The translations under genes were made by a program, and so were the position numbers. A model generated the notes under the pieces. That model searched no databases. It worked only from the letters and a program-made list of their open reading frames with translations, and had not been told where the DNA came from. This document shows positions 46,249 to 58,511 of a stretch of 64,000 nt of DNA, piece after piece (positions within the stretch are counted from its first letter, which is position 1; each line of letters opens with the position of its first letter). Origin of the DNA: Anodontia alba (taxonomy: Eukaryota; Mollusca; Bivalvia; Lucinida; Lucinidae); contig OZ024824.1 of NCBI GenBank assembly GCA_964016985.1, positions 119,370,951-119,434,950 on the forward strand. The letters are read 5' to 3'.

Positions 46249-46613
46249 CTTTACTCTATGTATTCGGACAGACAGGCTTAAGCAAACAGTGCAGACCTAG
46301 ATCAGACGTCGCGGCTTAAGCAAATAGTGCAGACCTAGATCAGCCGCCGCAAGGTGTGCACTATTTGTCACTCATCCAGCAGTTTTTAGTACATCAACAT
46401 GTTGCCAAAATGAAATATCGATCCCTCATCTTGTTTCATCAAGGCGTTGAGAAGTAAATTTTTTGTTGTGTTGATCAAGGCGTTGCGAATTAATATTTTT
46501 GGTTGTAGTGATCCATCGATGAATTAGGGACCCCTGCGTGGACAAATAGTAAAACTGACATGTTCAAAGATAAAGACAAGTATTGTAAGGAGTTCCAGTA
46601 TTTAAGGTAAACA
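46249..46613. mobile_element. D-family MITE with duplicated hairpin arm, 35 bp before an acceptor
   Basis: TTTACTCTATGTATTCGGAC left, 'aaggtaaacatgga' right. The arm 'aagcaaacagtgcagacct' occurs twice, as does the 'aaggcgttg' phrase further on. It lies in the intron just upstream of the tail exon of the membrane-protein gene. Confidence 0.6.
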
Positions 46614-46747
46614 TGGAGTTTCTTTTTTTCACAGGTGACAAAACGTACGACGTCAAACGAAAAGGCGTCTTTGAACAAAAGCGAAATGCGCAGATTCTGA
46701 TCATCCTGCGCACTCACATATCAAGGATTTTGCCTTCGGTTAAAGTC

Positions 46748-46957
46748 GCATTTACCCTATGTAAGTTCAGACACCTAAACTCCTTTCCATACTTCTGAAA
46801 TTTGACCAAGTCAAGTATACAGCTGTTGTGTCTAAGCAATAGCTGGATGAGTGGCAAACAGTGTAGTGTAGACCAAGATCAGACGACGTCTGATCTTGGT
46901 CTACACTACACTGTTTGCCCACGCCTGTCTGTCCCAATTGCTATAGCATATACGGTG
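46748..46957. mobile_element. D-family MITE, copy with compact hairpin
   Basis: GCATTTACCCTATGTAAG to GCATATACGGTG. Hairpin at 46855-46917: caaacagtgtagtgtagacc with a short inner stem cagacgacgtctg. Confidence 0.75.
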
Positions 46958-47269
46958 CCATTCCGCCATATCCACGGATTCTGTGTGCACAGAGAAGGAA
47001 TATCACCGGTCTGCTTGTGATGATACACATGCTAATCTGGGTCTTCATTATCTGCATATACCTCGAAGGCAGTTTTTGCATGGTGCTGCTCAAATCATTT
47101 CGAACTAAAGGAACTGAAAAACGAACTTCTGCATCTCTAATGTACGCATTGCAGTGCAGTGCATCTACTATTATCTTGCAAACAACCAGCATCACAAAAA
47201 AGCATGTATGTTTTCTTTATGTTCCATTTATTTAGAAAATAGTTGTTTACTTTTGTATTAATCTTAACT

Positions 47270-47361
47270 CAGCGGGCACGCCACATTGAGACAGCGTCGC
47301 ATCAACGTCGATAGATTCGGCGCTGATTTGACGTTGTTTAAGCGTCGTGTACCCTCTGGGA
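47270..47361. mobile_element. CCCAGC-palindrome mini-element, decayed
   Basis: 'cagcgggcacgccacattga' to 'gtgtaccctctggg' with AACGTCG-type interior, several mismatches between arms. Confidence 0.6.
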
Positions 47362-47547
47362 ACAGGGTTAAAACAAATATACAAGTAGTAGACAACTTAA
47401 AATGTACGCCAAGACAAAAATATTACAGTTATGTCTGATTATGTCAGATTTATATTTATTGAATTAATCCATATTGTTTTGATAATGACCAACAGAAGAA
47501 AACAAGTAACTGGGCTATGTTTACATGTTGTATATAAAGAGATGTAC

Positions 47548-47644
47548 CTTTTCGAATAGTACAATATAATCACCACCGATATTACGCCAACAGTCATAAG
47601 GGCAACAGGTATCACAATAACAAAGGTGTTCACTGAGCTCTTAT
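47548..47644 (-). CDS. lectin-like membrane protein, transmembrane exon
   Basis: 97-bp exon between an acceptor (ctatgtctttacag) and a donor (TTCGAAAAG|gtacat). Joined in phase 1 to the upstream exon and phase 2 to the tail exon, it encodes KSSVN, then a 20-plus-residue hydrophobic helix (VIVIPVALMTVGVISVVIIL), then YYSKR, a typical stop-transfer end. This orients the Cys-rich module outside and the long tail inside the cell. Both phases fit exactly, which is the main reason for calling the three exons one gene. Confidence 0.88.
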
Positions 47645-49517
47645 CTGTAAAGACATAGTTACAACATGTCAGTAAAACGTATGTGTGATGAGACGTGGGA
47701 AAGGGGAGAGGTTGAGGTTGATTATGCGAATAGCAACGGCCAGTAATAATCTTACCCATTCAAGCTATATGACCATGGCTGCATTTAATAAAGCAAACCG
47801 TTCGCGGACATTCACGAACATTTATAAAATTTCCAGTTACTTGTGATATGTTTGTCGGACAGTAGCGAGTGTCTGCAAATTAAACCTTGGGCCTTATTTT
47901 GGCGCATCCAAAATGGTGCCCCAATGCGAATAAAGTGTATTTATTACGAAAACGTGCCTATATAATTCCTTAAACCAACTTTTATATAGCAGAATGCGGC
48001 CTCTGATCAGGTTCTCCACTGTTTGCAAACAGTCCAGCCGTTTTTCTACAGGAATATCTAAATCACATAGCCTAACATATCTGATATTGAAATTTGACCC
48101 TTCCTGTATATGTAGAGGGAGTTTATTCAGTCTAAAAGGGAGTTTATTCAGTCTAAAAGGTGCTCTTATAAGCGCTTTTTGAACAACATGTTTTTGGTTA
48201 TTCTCGGAAACGCAATTGGTAAAGACGCCAGACGCTGCATTGCTAGGCGGTGTCGCCTCATTGGTCAGAGCTTGCAAGGCCTGGGTTCGGCCCCAGACAA
48301 AAACACTTAAAAGGGTTAAGTTTCTCAAGTATTGGTATTCTCTGTGAATATAGGGATCAAACATGGTTTTTCATGCATTAAAATTCGCTAGGTCCCGTGG
48401 GAGGTGTTGAAAACCGAGACCGAAAGTCGCGGTTTTTGAACACCTCCCACGGGACCTGGCAAATGTTAATACATTGAAAAACCATGTTCGATCGCTATTA
48501 TTGCATAAAAACTGAAAATATTTGCTACATTTCGCGTTATTTCTTGCACTATTTTGTTTCGCCTTTTCACCGATGTCTCGCGAACGTAATTTCCACTGAC
48601 TATGCTCGTTCTAGGGCCGGGCAGTACACATCTCGTAACGGCAGCAAATCTGTGGCCCCGGTACGATCATATTGAAAGTTGCGTAGCCGTGCATTAACAG
48701 CGCGTGAATTGCCTTGTTAATACACGGCTTCTCGCCGGTTAATGCACGGCTGTTAATAAGGTGCGAAACTGCTTTTTATGCAATAATGATTTTTATAAAA
48801 TTCCTGGTGAATTTACATTTAACTTGAAGATATTTTTGTGTCATGTCTCACATTTGTCAGATAAGCTTCGCCAAGTACATTGTATAGCAAGCCCGGTTTT
48901 ATATTTTTAATTTATCACGATGTTAAATTGATACTGTTCTATAATACACCAGAGAATTTGCACTCATTGACATCATAAAAATGTTTATCTCCATTCAAAC
49001 TGCGAAGAAATATGGGGAGGGAATTGGGGTTATAACCGAGTATAAATGACTTTCCGAACCCAGGGTGAAGTTAGTCGGCTGTAAAGTGCTTTAAACCACC
49101 GGTGGTTTATTCTACTGACCGTTCTAAGGCGTTGGTCCCGGTGTTAGTCTTACTCTTTGTTGCTTTAAGGTTTATTCTACGAGGCGATTTGTTTTAAGTT
49201 TTGCCTTGTGTTTTTGTTCTTGTGTTTTTCAGTCCTTTGAGCATTGTGATTACCTCGCTTGGGGAAGAGAGAGCAAATCCTAGTGCTTTTCGTACGTTTG
49301 TTCGATTTGCGCCTGTTTGATTTTGTCTGTTTCCTCTTCCTCTTCGTATCTGGGAAGGGCTGCGCCTTGTGATTGTGACACTCCCTGGACTTTTCTCTTA
49401 CCTTTTTTCATACATGTATGTGACTCGTAGACACAATTGAGACGCACAAGACATTGCATTAGAACGAATTTAAAATGCGTGTAAAATGGCCATCTATGTA
49501 AGATATAGAAAGATTAC
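47645..49517. other. intron of the lectin-like gene; M-type fragment and dispersed repeat
   Basis: Contains a D/M-like fragment at about 47985-48165, a repeat copy at 48346-48792, and a piece resembling the left end of the element at 60128 ('acgaaaacgtgcctatataa' near 47947). From 48793 to 49517 I see nothing further. Confidence 0.5.
48346..48792. repeat. dispersed repeat with central palindrome, copy 2
   Basis: About 93% like 39553-39980 by eye. The central palindrome (tgcattaaaattcgctaggt ... cctggcaaatgttaatacat) has a longer loop here (gaaaaccgagaccgaaagtc). Confidence 0.75.
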
Positions 49518-49865
49518 CTTCGCAGACAAAGTCGACAGCAATGTAGAATAATCCACCTCGGGAAATATTTGTCGTCACAAGACTGTCAAATGGAAAGCAT
49601 TTAGATTGAAAAGAGCACTGATCAGTGATAATTTGGTTGTTGGAATCTTCTTGTCCCAGACTAACATCTCCCATTTTATAACTACAGCATGTTGGTTTAG
49701 GTAACGCGGCGCACGTGCTGTTGCAGCCAGTCTGATAGAACCAACCTAGGACTGCTTTTATCCGTATTTTAAATCCATCTGCGCATTGAAGAGTTTCCTG
49801 GCGATTACAAGTACCGGAGGCATCGAAACATGCGGCCTTGATGTCGGAATTTGCTTGACCCATCA
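49518..49865 (-). CDS. lectin-like membrane protein, extracellular Cys-rich module exon
   Basis: A 348-bp exon with acceptor (cgttttatttcag) and donor (TGCGAAG|gtaatc), both phase 1, as is usual for mobile extracellular modules. The ~117 residues carry ten Cys. The pattern ETLQCADGFKIRIKAVLGW .. CNSTC .. TCCS .. DQCSFQSKC .. GGLFYIAVDFVC matches the SUEL/D-galactoside (rhamnose-binding) lectin fold: an early 'L.C..G..I.I..A..G', a middle 'CS..S.C' and a final '..I.VD..C'. It is divergent, and sugar binding is not assured. The exon needs an upstream partner supplying a signal peptide, which I did not find between here and the window end. Confidence 0.75.
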
Positions 49866-50369
49866 CTGAAATAAAACGAATCACTCAGTTGAATTAGTAT
49901 TGTGTGTGCTCTTTGTTTCCAACGGCAACCTTTTAGATTTTTATTTAACAATTTCACCACTCATTTGCTAAAGTGGGCTCTACCAACTTTGAATTTGGAC
50001 GCATCCATTGTTTTTATTAGGGGTACTGGGCAATAATGATAATAAAACAAAACAATCGATATACAGTGTAGATCCTGAAGAGATGTTCGATACCAGCGAT
50101 CTAGTCTGGCTCCACGCAGTTTGCAAAAGTATCTGTTTTGGTCTACAGGAGTGAAAAGGTTTAGATTAAAAAACAAACTTTATACAAAGGTATTAGGTAA
50201 TTGCATCGATTCCTGATCATTGCCTTCCTTTCTATTTATACTTATTTTATCAAGCATTACATAAATAGACTTGCGTTTCCTTTGTAAAAATAGGTCTTTG
50301 TGCAGTCGTTGGCCATGTGGGATCCAAAGATTCTGACCCCAGTAAACGCACATCGTAACAACGTGATTT
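49866..50369. other. upstream intron or flank of the lectin-like gene; nothing recognised
   Basis: A faint D/M-like hairpin fragment (cagtgtagatcctgaagag at about 50065) is the only repeat seen. No candidate first exon was identified. Confidence 0.35.
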
Positions 50370-52130
50370 TTATCGCACCTGCTTGTAGCAGGGTGCGATA
50401 TAGGCGTCCGCTTTTCCGTCAGTCCGTCCGTCTGTCAACATTTATGTCGACGTTCGACATTTATGTCAGAGTTGGTATTCTAATCAACTACAAGACTAAA
50501 CAACCATCAAACCTTGCATGAAACATCTCCCTGACCTCCTGACTTCGCGACATAGGTGTCCGCTTTTCCGTTCGTCTGTCTGTTCGTCCGTCCGTCTGTC
50601 AACATTTATGTCGAAGTTCGACATTTATGTCAAAGTTAGTATTCTAATCAACTACAAGATTAAACAACAATAAAACCTTGCATGAAACATCTCCCTGACC
50701 TCCAGACTTTGCGACATAGGTGCCTGCTTTTCCATTCGTCTGTCCGTTCGTCCGTCCGTCTGTCCGTCTGTTAACAGTTCTGTGATGTCGAAGTTCGACA
50801 TTTATGTCAAAGTTAGTATTCTAATCAACTACAAGACTAAACAACCATCAAACCTTGTATGAAACATTTCCCTGACCTCCTGACTTTGCGACATAGGTGC
50901 CCGCTTTTCCATTCGTCTGTTCGTCCGTCCGTCTGTCTGTTAACAGTTCTTTTATTTCGAAGTTCGACATTTACGTCAAAGTTAGTATTCTAATCAACTA
51001 CAATTCTACAACAACCATCATACCTTGCATGACACATCTCCCTGACCTCCAGACTTGGCAGGTACATTGACCCAGTGACCTTAACCTATATTTTGCGCTC
51101 CATTGACTTTGACACAATTTACGTTGACGTTCCAGATCTTCTCAACTATAAGGCGTACAACTACCAAATCTTGCATAGTGCTTCTCCTAGATGTACTGAC
51201 TCGGCAGGTACCTTGACCCGGTGACCTTAACCTATATTTTGCGCTCCAGTGAATTTGACATATTTTGCGTCGACGTTCGATATCTCCTCAACTATAAGGC
51301 CTACAACCATCAAACCTTGCAAAGTACTGACTCGGCAGATACCTTGACCTGGTTACCTTGACCTATATTTTGGCTGCAGTGACTTTGACATAATTTACGT
51401 CAACGTTCCAGATCTCCTCAAGTGTAAGACCTCTAGCCACCAAACCTTGCATAGTGCTTCTCCTAGATGTACTGACTCGGCAGGTATCTTGACCCGGTGA
51501 CCTTGAACTATATTTTGCGCTCCAGTGCCTTTTACACATTTTACGTTCGACGTTCAATGTCTCCTCAACTATAAGGCCTACAACCATCAAACCTTGCATA
51601 GTGCATCTCCTCAATGTACGGACTCCGCAGGTACCTTGACTGGGTGACCTTGACCTATATTTTGCACTCCATTGACTTTTACACCTTTTACGTCGCCCTT
51701 CCATATGTCATCAACTGTAAGGCCTTCAACCACCAAACCTTAAATAGTGCTTCTTCTCGATGTACTGACTCGGCAGGTACCTTGACCTGGTGACCTTGAC
51801 CTATATTTTGCACTCCAGTGACTTTGACACATTTTATGTTGATGTTCGGTATCTCCTCAAATATAAGACCTACAACCACTAAACCTTGCATAGTGCTTCA
51901 CCTCATTGCACTGGCTTGGCAGGTACCTTGACCCGGTGACCTTGACCTATATTTGACACATTTTACGTTGATGTTTGATAACTCCTCAACTATAAGGCCT
52001 ACAACCACCATACCTTGCATAGTGCTTCTCCTTGATGTACTGAATTAGCAGGTACCTTGACCCGTGACCTTGACCTATATTTCACTCTCCAGTAACTTTT
52101 ACACATTTTACGTCGACGTTCCATTATCAT
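50370..52130. mobile_element. third pearl-like element: two tandem-unit blocks
   Basis: Begins ttatcgcacctgcttgtagc, a short inverted start. Four ~160-178-bp units follow (near 50395, 50550, 50710, 50888: gcgacataggtgtccgcttt, cgaagttcgacatttatgtc). Then about eight ~145-150-bp units from 51057 (ggcaggtaccttgaccc, ccaaaccttgcatagtgctt) run to about 52130. Open frames on the - strand follow the repeat period and are not genes. Confidence 0.75.
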
Positions 52131-52964
52131 TGGGCTGTATAATACGAAAAGTCAGTACTGTAGCCATTAGAGGGAATGACTCTGGCCTGGAATATATGTG
52201 CCCCACTAGGCACTTTGTTTTCATTTTTTTAAACCCAGTTTTCCAACTAAGCACTGCTAATAATGAAATTATCTTATTTAATAACCACGTTCTGATTGTG
52301 GCTCATGTGACTTTTGCCCCAGCAGGTGCTGATGACGCCTTCCGCGGAATTCTTGTTTTACCAAGACGTCATCGAAACGACTTGCACATGGATTCTACTC
52401 CGCATTGGACTAATATTTTGCTTTAGCCTAAATGTCACCGAATCGTTGTTGTGGCCCATAAAACCGGTTTTAAGGATGTGCAATCTAGCTTTGGCTCGAG
52501 TCCTATTTCTGTAGGGGTACAAATTGGACGTATGCTGCAGTTGCCAAACACTGGCATTGTATATGTCGAGCTCCAATACTTGACCTACAAAATATGTTTG
52601 ACAATAGTCTGCACAAGGCGAAATGGAGCTCGAAATTAAGTTCTGTTATTTTACGGATACAAACCTCAATGGCTTAATTATTAGAACCGAGAATTCCGGA
52701 GAAAATGTGTACTGGGATTTTTTCCAAGCGTGAAATTATTAAATTCATAAATGACGTCATGTTATAGCATTATATGCATCATGTAACGTAACGTACGTTT
52801 AAGGCAAAGAATGACGTCATTTAAGTAAGAAGACTGACTAAAAGTCATTTCTATAGGATATGTAATACAAAATTTAGTCCACCTTTGTTCTCAAATACAG
52901 GAAATAAGTCCCACGGACATTAAAAGCCCTGATAAAACCCTCCTGCTGAAGCACTCGGTTTTAT
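52131..52964. other. unexplained stretch; no gene call
   Basis: Apparently unique sequence with moderate GC around 52300-52620 and short overlapping frames open on both strands. No domain, splice pair or repeat recognised. It could be the right flank of the tandem-repeat element. Confidence 0.3.
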
Positions 52965-53202
52965 CCCTTAAAGCGCAAATCACAACAATTGTCGTCTGCT
53001 TTGTCTTCTGCTTGTGATTTTAAAAGTCATTTCTGCAAACAGTGTGGACCCAGATCAGTATTCTCCTCCAGGAGCAGTCTGATCTGGGTCCACACTGTTT
53101 GCCGGTATGCAAAAAATAGCTTTGATAAGTTTGCAAGAATATTCAGCAGACGACATAAACAGACGACATTTTCAGATGCAGTTTTTCTTGGCGCTTTAAG
53201 GG
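52965..53202. mobile_element. TTAA MITE family J, copy 2
   Basis: TIRs CCCTTAAAGCGCAAA and the complement of TTGGCGCTTTAAGGG. TTAA on the right (53203-53206), TTAT on the left. Hairpin at 53036-53101. About 90% like 26980-27220. Confidence 0.85.
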
Positions 53203-53622
53203 TTAATTTGACTTTCAGAACCTAGGAAATTATTTCCCGTATTTCAAAACAACTGTAGACTAATCTCTATACCTTAGTGTAGATTTTTACCTACCCTAAT
53301 GTGTATCCATTCCCCTAAATAACAACGTAGCAGTTCATCGATATGCCAGTTTCCACTTTGTGTGTCATCTTGTGAGATGTATTGATTTTTTTTGACTACT
53401 AGAAAAGGATACTTCTTCATCTTCAGACAGCTAGTACCGTCCCCAACCCCACCCCAGGCGTGTATTACTGGCTCACGGGCACCAGCGTGCTTATTATTCG
53501 CTGTACAGATTCTACAAGGTATTCTTAAATATACGGAAGTAGAATTATCAGTTTAAACTAGGACCTTACTTTCCTGAAAACATTCCTTAGAACATATGGT
53601 TTAAGATTCTGGGTTAATCGCC

Positions 53623-53682
53623 GCAGCCCCCGCTCCCCCCCCCTCTCCCCCCCCCCCTCCCCCGCCCCCACCACCACCACTG
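53623..53682. repeat. C-rich tract, possible - strand G-quadruplex
   Basis: Five or more runs of C3-C10 interrupted by single bases, followed by (CCA)n. The complementary strand satisfies the usual G3+ four-run rule. Confidence 0.75.
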
Positions 53683-53997
53683 AGCCATACACATTTTATC
53701 TGCAGGTAAAAACAAGAACAAAATAGTTACGCTTTGCCCTGATCAGACTCTGCGGGTGTGCATACTTATTTGGGCTTCTGCTGTTCACTATCAATGTAGG
53801 TATGAATGTTTTTTTAATCACATAGGTGTAATGATATGTTCTTTTTTTATGTCTTTTTGGCATCGCATTCGACGTATAAACAGTTTTAGAAATGTACAAA
53901 GCATATATTAAATCAAATCATTTCCAAGGTTGTACATAAACAATAACAACAAATAGAGCCTGAACAATAATATCTAGTATTGATATGAAAATGGCTT

Positions 53998-55067
<1,070 letters not shown>

Positions 55068-55411
55068 CAGTCAGCCGTCTTTATACCAACACTCGATACA
55101 ACGACAATTTCGTTATAATGACAGTTTGAAAGTCACAAAACCTTAGCTCATGAGGTGACAATTAAGGAGACATTATGCAAGAGTATTGCATTAAAACTTC
55201 AAGAAACATACGTTTTGGATATTTGTTAGAATCGCCGCAATAAGGCGATTCTAATAAATATCCAGAACATATATTCTATGAGGAAATAAGAATAAAACAA
55301 GGTCTCTTTTTATATATCATTCTGTCCATTAAGGATTCTTTACAACGGGAAGTGCATTATAATGGCAACACTTTTGGGAACAAATGCTTTCGTTGTAACG
55401 AGGGTTCACTG
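55068..55411. mobile_element. pogo/mariner-like MITE with nested hairpin cassette
   Basis: CAGTCAGCCGTCTTTATACC left, complement of GTTGTAACGAGGGTTCACTG right, TA before the left end. Interior contains the ttagaatcgccgcaataagg / cgattctaa hairpin cassette (about 55215-55265) with its 'aggaaataagaataaaac' flank. Confidence 0.65.
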
Positions 55412-55656
55412 CATTACAGAATGTATGAATGGAGAGCAAAGGCCTTGCACATGTTCGGAGGCACCTTTTCGCTCAAAGCGACCCATCCAATAAATGTAGA
55501 AGTGGTGTAGTAGAATGTGATAGATGCACAGCGCAGGAAAAAGGGGGTTCTTATGACGTATCGGAAAAGCAGTGGCCAAGATCAGTTACCCGCTTATAAA
55601 ATCATCCTATGGACGCATGTCAAAAGTGCTAAAATCATAACATGGGTTTGCTTTAA

Positions 55657-55875
55657 CCCATTGAAGACTGAAGATCCCTAAACGGGTAACTGGCAAACAG
55701 TGCAGACCCAGATCAGACGCCGCAGAACGCGGCGTCTGATCAGGGTCTCCACTGTTTGTAAAAAGTTCAACCATTTTTCTTTAGGAATATCTATATCATA
55801 TCGCCACACATACATAAAACGACAAATGGATTCTTCCAATATAAAGTGTGGGAGAGTTTATTCAGTCTTTAATTG
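55657..55875. mobile_element. MITE family M, copy with a perfect-looking hairpin
   Basis: TTAA (55653-55656) then CCCATTGAAGACTGAAG. Hairpin at 55694-55758 (caaacagtgcagacccagat ... inner cagacgccgcagaacgcggc). Right end degraded (agtctttaattggtaaa). Confidence 0.75.
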
Positions 55876-56021
55876 GTAAAGAGCGTGAGGTTATATCATC
55901 AAAAGCTCCAGACACATTTGCACTTCTATTGTACTTCATTGACGTAGAAGAATGTTTTCTTGAAGACTGTGACAAAAGACGACAGATGCTCACGGTTTGC
56001 AGACTATCTTGTCAATAATTA

Positions 56022-56377
56022 CAGTCGAACCTCAACTCGAACACCTATGGCTCGTTTACCATGGATAATTCGAACTCGTTTTTTGAGTCCCTACAAAATT
56101 CTTCCGATAGCTCCAGAAAACAAATATTTAAGGAAGTTTTCTCATTTTATCATGAAATTGTAAGTTGTATGTACTCATTAGAATCGCCTCATCGAGGCGA
56201 TTCTAATGGATACACACAACATGCCATTATTGTATAGAAGATCGAAAGGACTTTCATAACTTATCGCCTTTTGCTTCCTGACCTAGCACTATGATTAACC
56301 CTCAGTGGCTCGAACTATCCATATCTCGAACAATTTTCTATGGTCCCAAAGATGTTCGAGCCATTGAAATTCGACTG
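56022..56377. mobile_element. TA-flanked pogo/mariner-like MITE (CAGTCGAACCTCAACTCG)
   Basis: TA at 56020-56021 and 56378-56379. Ends CAGTCGAACCTCAACTCG and the complement of TTGAAATTCGACTG, with repeated 'ttcgaactcg'/'ggctcgaac' subterminal motifs. Nested inside is the hairpin gtactcattagaatcgcctc|atcgaggcgattctaatgg (about 56168-56215). Confidence 0.8.
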
Positions 56378-56519
56378 TATGTGACAACTGGAACCTGAAA
56401 GAGAACCAACGACTCGGTTGAATCATCCGGTGTCTGTTTCAATGACTAGGTTTCTCCAGAAGCTTCAAACCACAACTACGCGTAATTTGAAAATGAGAAG
56501 CACAAATCATCCGATACTG

Positions 56520-57715
56520 CCCTTACCAAAATACAGGATTTCTGGCAATATATTGCAGCAATATTGCGGCAATATTACTGCAATACTGCGGAACTCATTC
56601 TGGCATACTGCAGCAATACTGGATTTCGTATGCAAATTAGTTTCTCGCAGTATTGCCAGAAATAACCCTTTCTGGCAATACTGCCGGAACTTACGGCAAT
56701 ACTGCGGCAGTATTGCAGCAATATTGCAGCAATACTGCCAGAACAAAGTTCAGGGCCCAGTTGTTCAAAGCGTCGTTAGCTTAACGAGCTCGTTAAGGGT
56801 CATTTCGTTATCTGTTTTAGCGGATTCACTATACAATATTCTGATATTTTTTGCTGAAAAAATGTGAGTAGCTTTTGCAGCTACTCACATTTTTTCAGCA
56901 AAAAATTTCAGCGTATTTGCGTATCACCCGATGTAAATTTTAACGAATCGTTAACTAACGACGTCGTTAGCTTTGAACAACTGGGCCCTGGCTTTGTTCT
57001 GGCAATAAATATACCTCTTAGGATTGTGGCACTTCTTGACTTAATAAATTTCCATGTTTTTTGCTGTTATGATTTGGAGTTTCACTGATTTAATGAATCA
57101 ACAAAAATAGCACTTTCTTTTTTGGGGACAATAAGTTAATCTCTCAAGCTAGATTTTATCCATCATTCCCCATTGGTTATAGACGAACAGAAACATTACT
57201 GGAAAAAATGTACTGAGTATGGGTTTTAAGGTGGGTGGGGAATTAATTACAATTAAGTTTATAGTTATTCATAAATGACTCTACATTCTGCAGTCTACAT
57301 TTTAAAGTCACAAACAGTAACTTGATTAAATAGGCTCTCTGAACAGTCATAAAAGAAACTTTATCAAAATTACCTACTGCAGCTAACTTAGGGTGTGTTT
57401 AATCTAAAAGCAACACAAGGAAATGAAATCATTACAAGCATGCTCCCAACTTTCCCTCCAATTTTGAATTTACATGAAACAGGAAATGAGTCAGCAAAAC
57501 TGAGCATGTGCGTTGTTTCCGGCAACAATTTGTTGCCAAAACAAGTTGTGGCAATAAATTGTTGCCAGAAATCAGGTTGTTGTGGCAATAAAATGTTGCA
57601 GCAAATATTGCCAGAACCTGTATGATTATTGTCGCAATTGTGGCAATATTGCCGCTTTTAGAACCTGGAGCAATACAGCCGCAATATTGCCGCAATATTT
57701 TCATTTTGGTAAGGG
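56520..57715. mobile_element. 1.2-kb TIR element built from GCAATATTGC palindromes
   Basis: CCCTTACCAAAAT at the left and ATTTTGGTAAGGG at the right, with TG on both sides. Subterminal regions (56545-56750 and 57525-57700) are runs of gcagcaatattgcggcaata-type repeats. A family C MITE sits at 56753-56988; the rest of the interior has no recognisable gene. Confidence 0.75.
56753..56988. mobile_element. MITE family C, copy 7
   Basis: GGGCCCAGTTGTTCAAAGC to GCTTTGAACAACTGGGCCC, both ends perfect. The central hairpin aaaaaatgtgagtagctttt is intact. Nested in the GCAATATTGC element. Confidence 0.9.
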
Positions 57716-57764
57716 TGGTCGTTAAGAAGACCGAAAAGCCAACGAGATCTACCATATATATTAA

Positions 57765-58091
57765 CCTATTTTAGTCTATACCCAGCGGACACACAACGTT
57801 GAAACAACGTCGATTCAACCTTGATTCAACGTCTTCTCGTTGAATCAACGTTGAATCGACGTTGTTTCAACGTTGTGTGTCTGCTGGGTAGACCCTCAAA
57901 AGGGTAATTGGCAAACTGCAGAATGCAGCGTCCGATCAGAGTCTCTACTGTTTACTGTTTGCAAACAGTTTAGCCATTTTTCTCTATGAATATCTAATTC
58001 GCATAGCCTGACATACATAAAATTGAAATTAAACTCTTCCAATATGTAGTATGTTTGAGGGGGTGAGGGAGGTAGGCCAGACTATCATGGG
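57765..58091. mobile_element. MITE family M, copy with nested CCCAGC palindrome
   Basis: TTAA at 57761-57764 and 58092-58095. CCTATTTTAGTCTA left. After the nested palindrome it continues 'agaccctcaaaagggtaatt' like other M copies, but the hairpin has lost its inner stem (gcaaactgcagaatgcagcg). Confidence 0.8.
57781..57888. mobile_element. CCCAGC-palindrome mini-element, AACGTTG type
   Basis: CCCAGCGGACACACAACG to its near-perfect complement ending CTGCTGGG, with TA on both sides. Inserted in a family M MITE, as at 2172. Confidence 0.88.
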
Positions 58092-58511
58092 TTAACCTCT
58101 TGGATTATAAATTCGTGCGATTAAATAGTCGTACGTTAAATATAGGCGCTATAAATATGATATTGTCCGCATTTTCATAACTAAAAATCAGCGCTATTAT
58201 TATTTTAATATACTGATTCTCGCTTTCATAAAACGTCACATCTTCTATTCCGCAGGGCGTTTCGACAGAGAAGGTCCGGCTTAAACGGGGTGTTCGGTTC
58301 GCATATCTGTTCTCTGTTCTACACAGTATACAGGAAGACGCCACTCCCACCAAGAGATTCATTCATTACAATGTTTTCAGCGCCTAAAATCCACTCAGGT
58401 TCGGGATGAAAGAGCGGAGAGGGAGGGAAATGTTAGACAAAATCTACTGTGATTCTGTACAGTAGTCGGAGCAGTGTCTTAAAGATACTGTACTCAGAGG
58501 ATAATGTACAT

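Noticed and set aside
51363..51891. - strand frames with a repeating peptide at 51.4-51.9 kb
   Set aside because: The peptide repeat simply mirrors the DNA tandem unit; unit lengths are not consistently multiples of three.
52325..52380. Hammerhead ribozyme (ctgatga ... gaaac)
   Set aside because: The bases between the two core motifs do not form a proper stem II; the only pairing uses the core motif itself.
58105..58362. Possible first exon of the lectin-like gene on the - strand
   Set aside because: No clear signal peptide followed by a phase-1 donor, and part of the stretch resembles repeat. The true first exon remains unknown.
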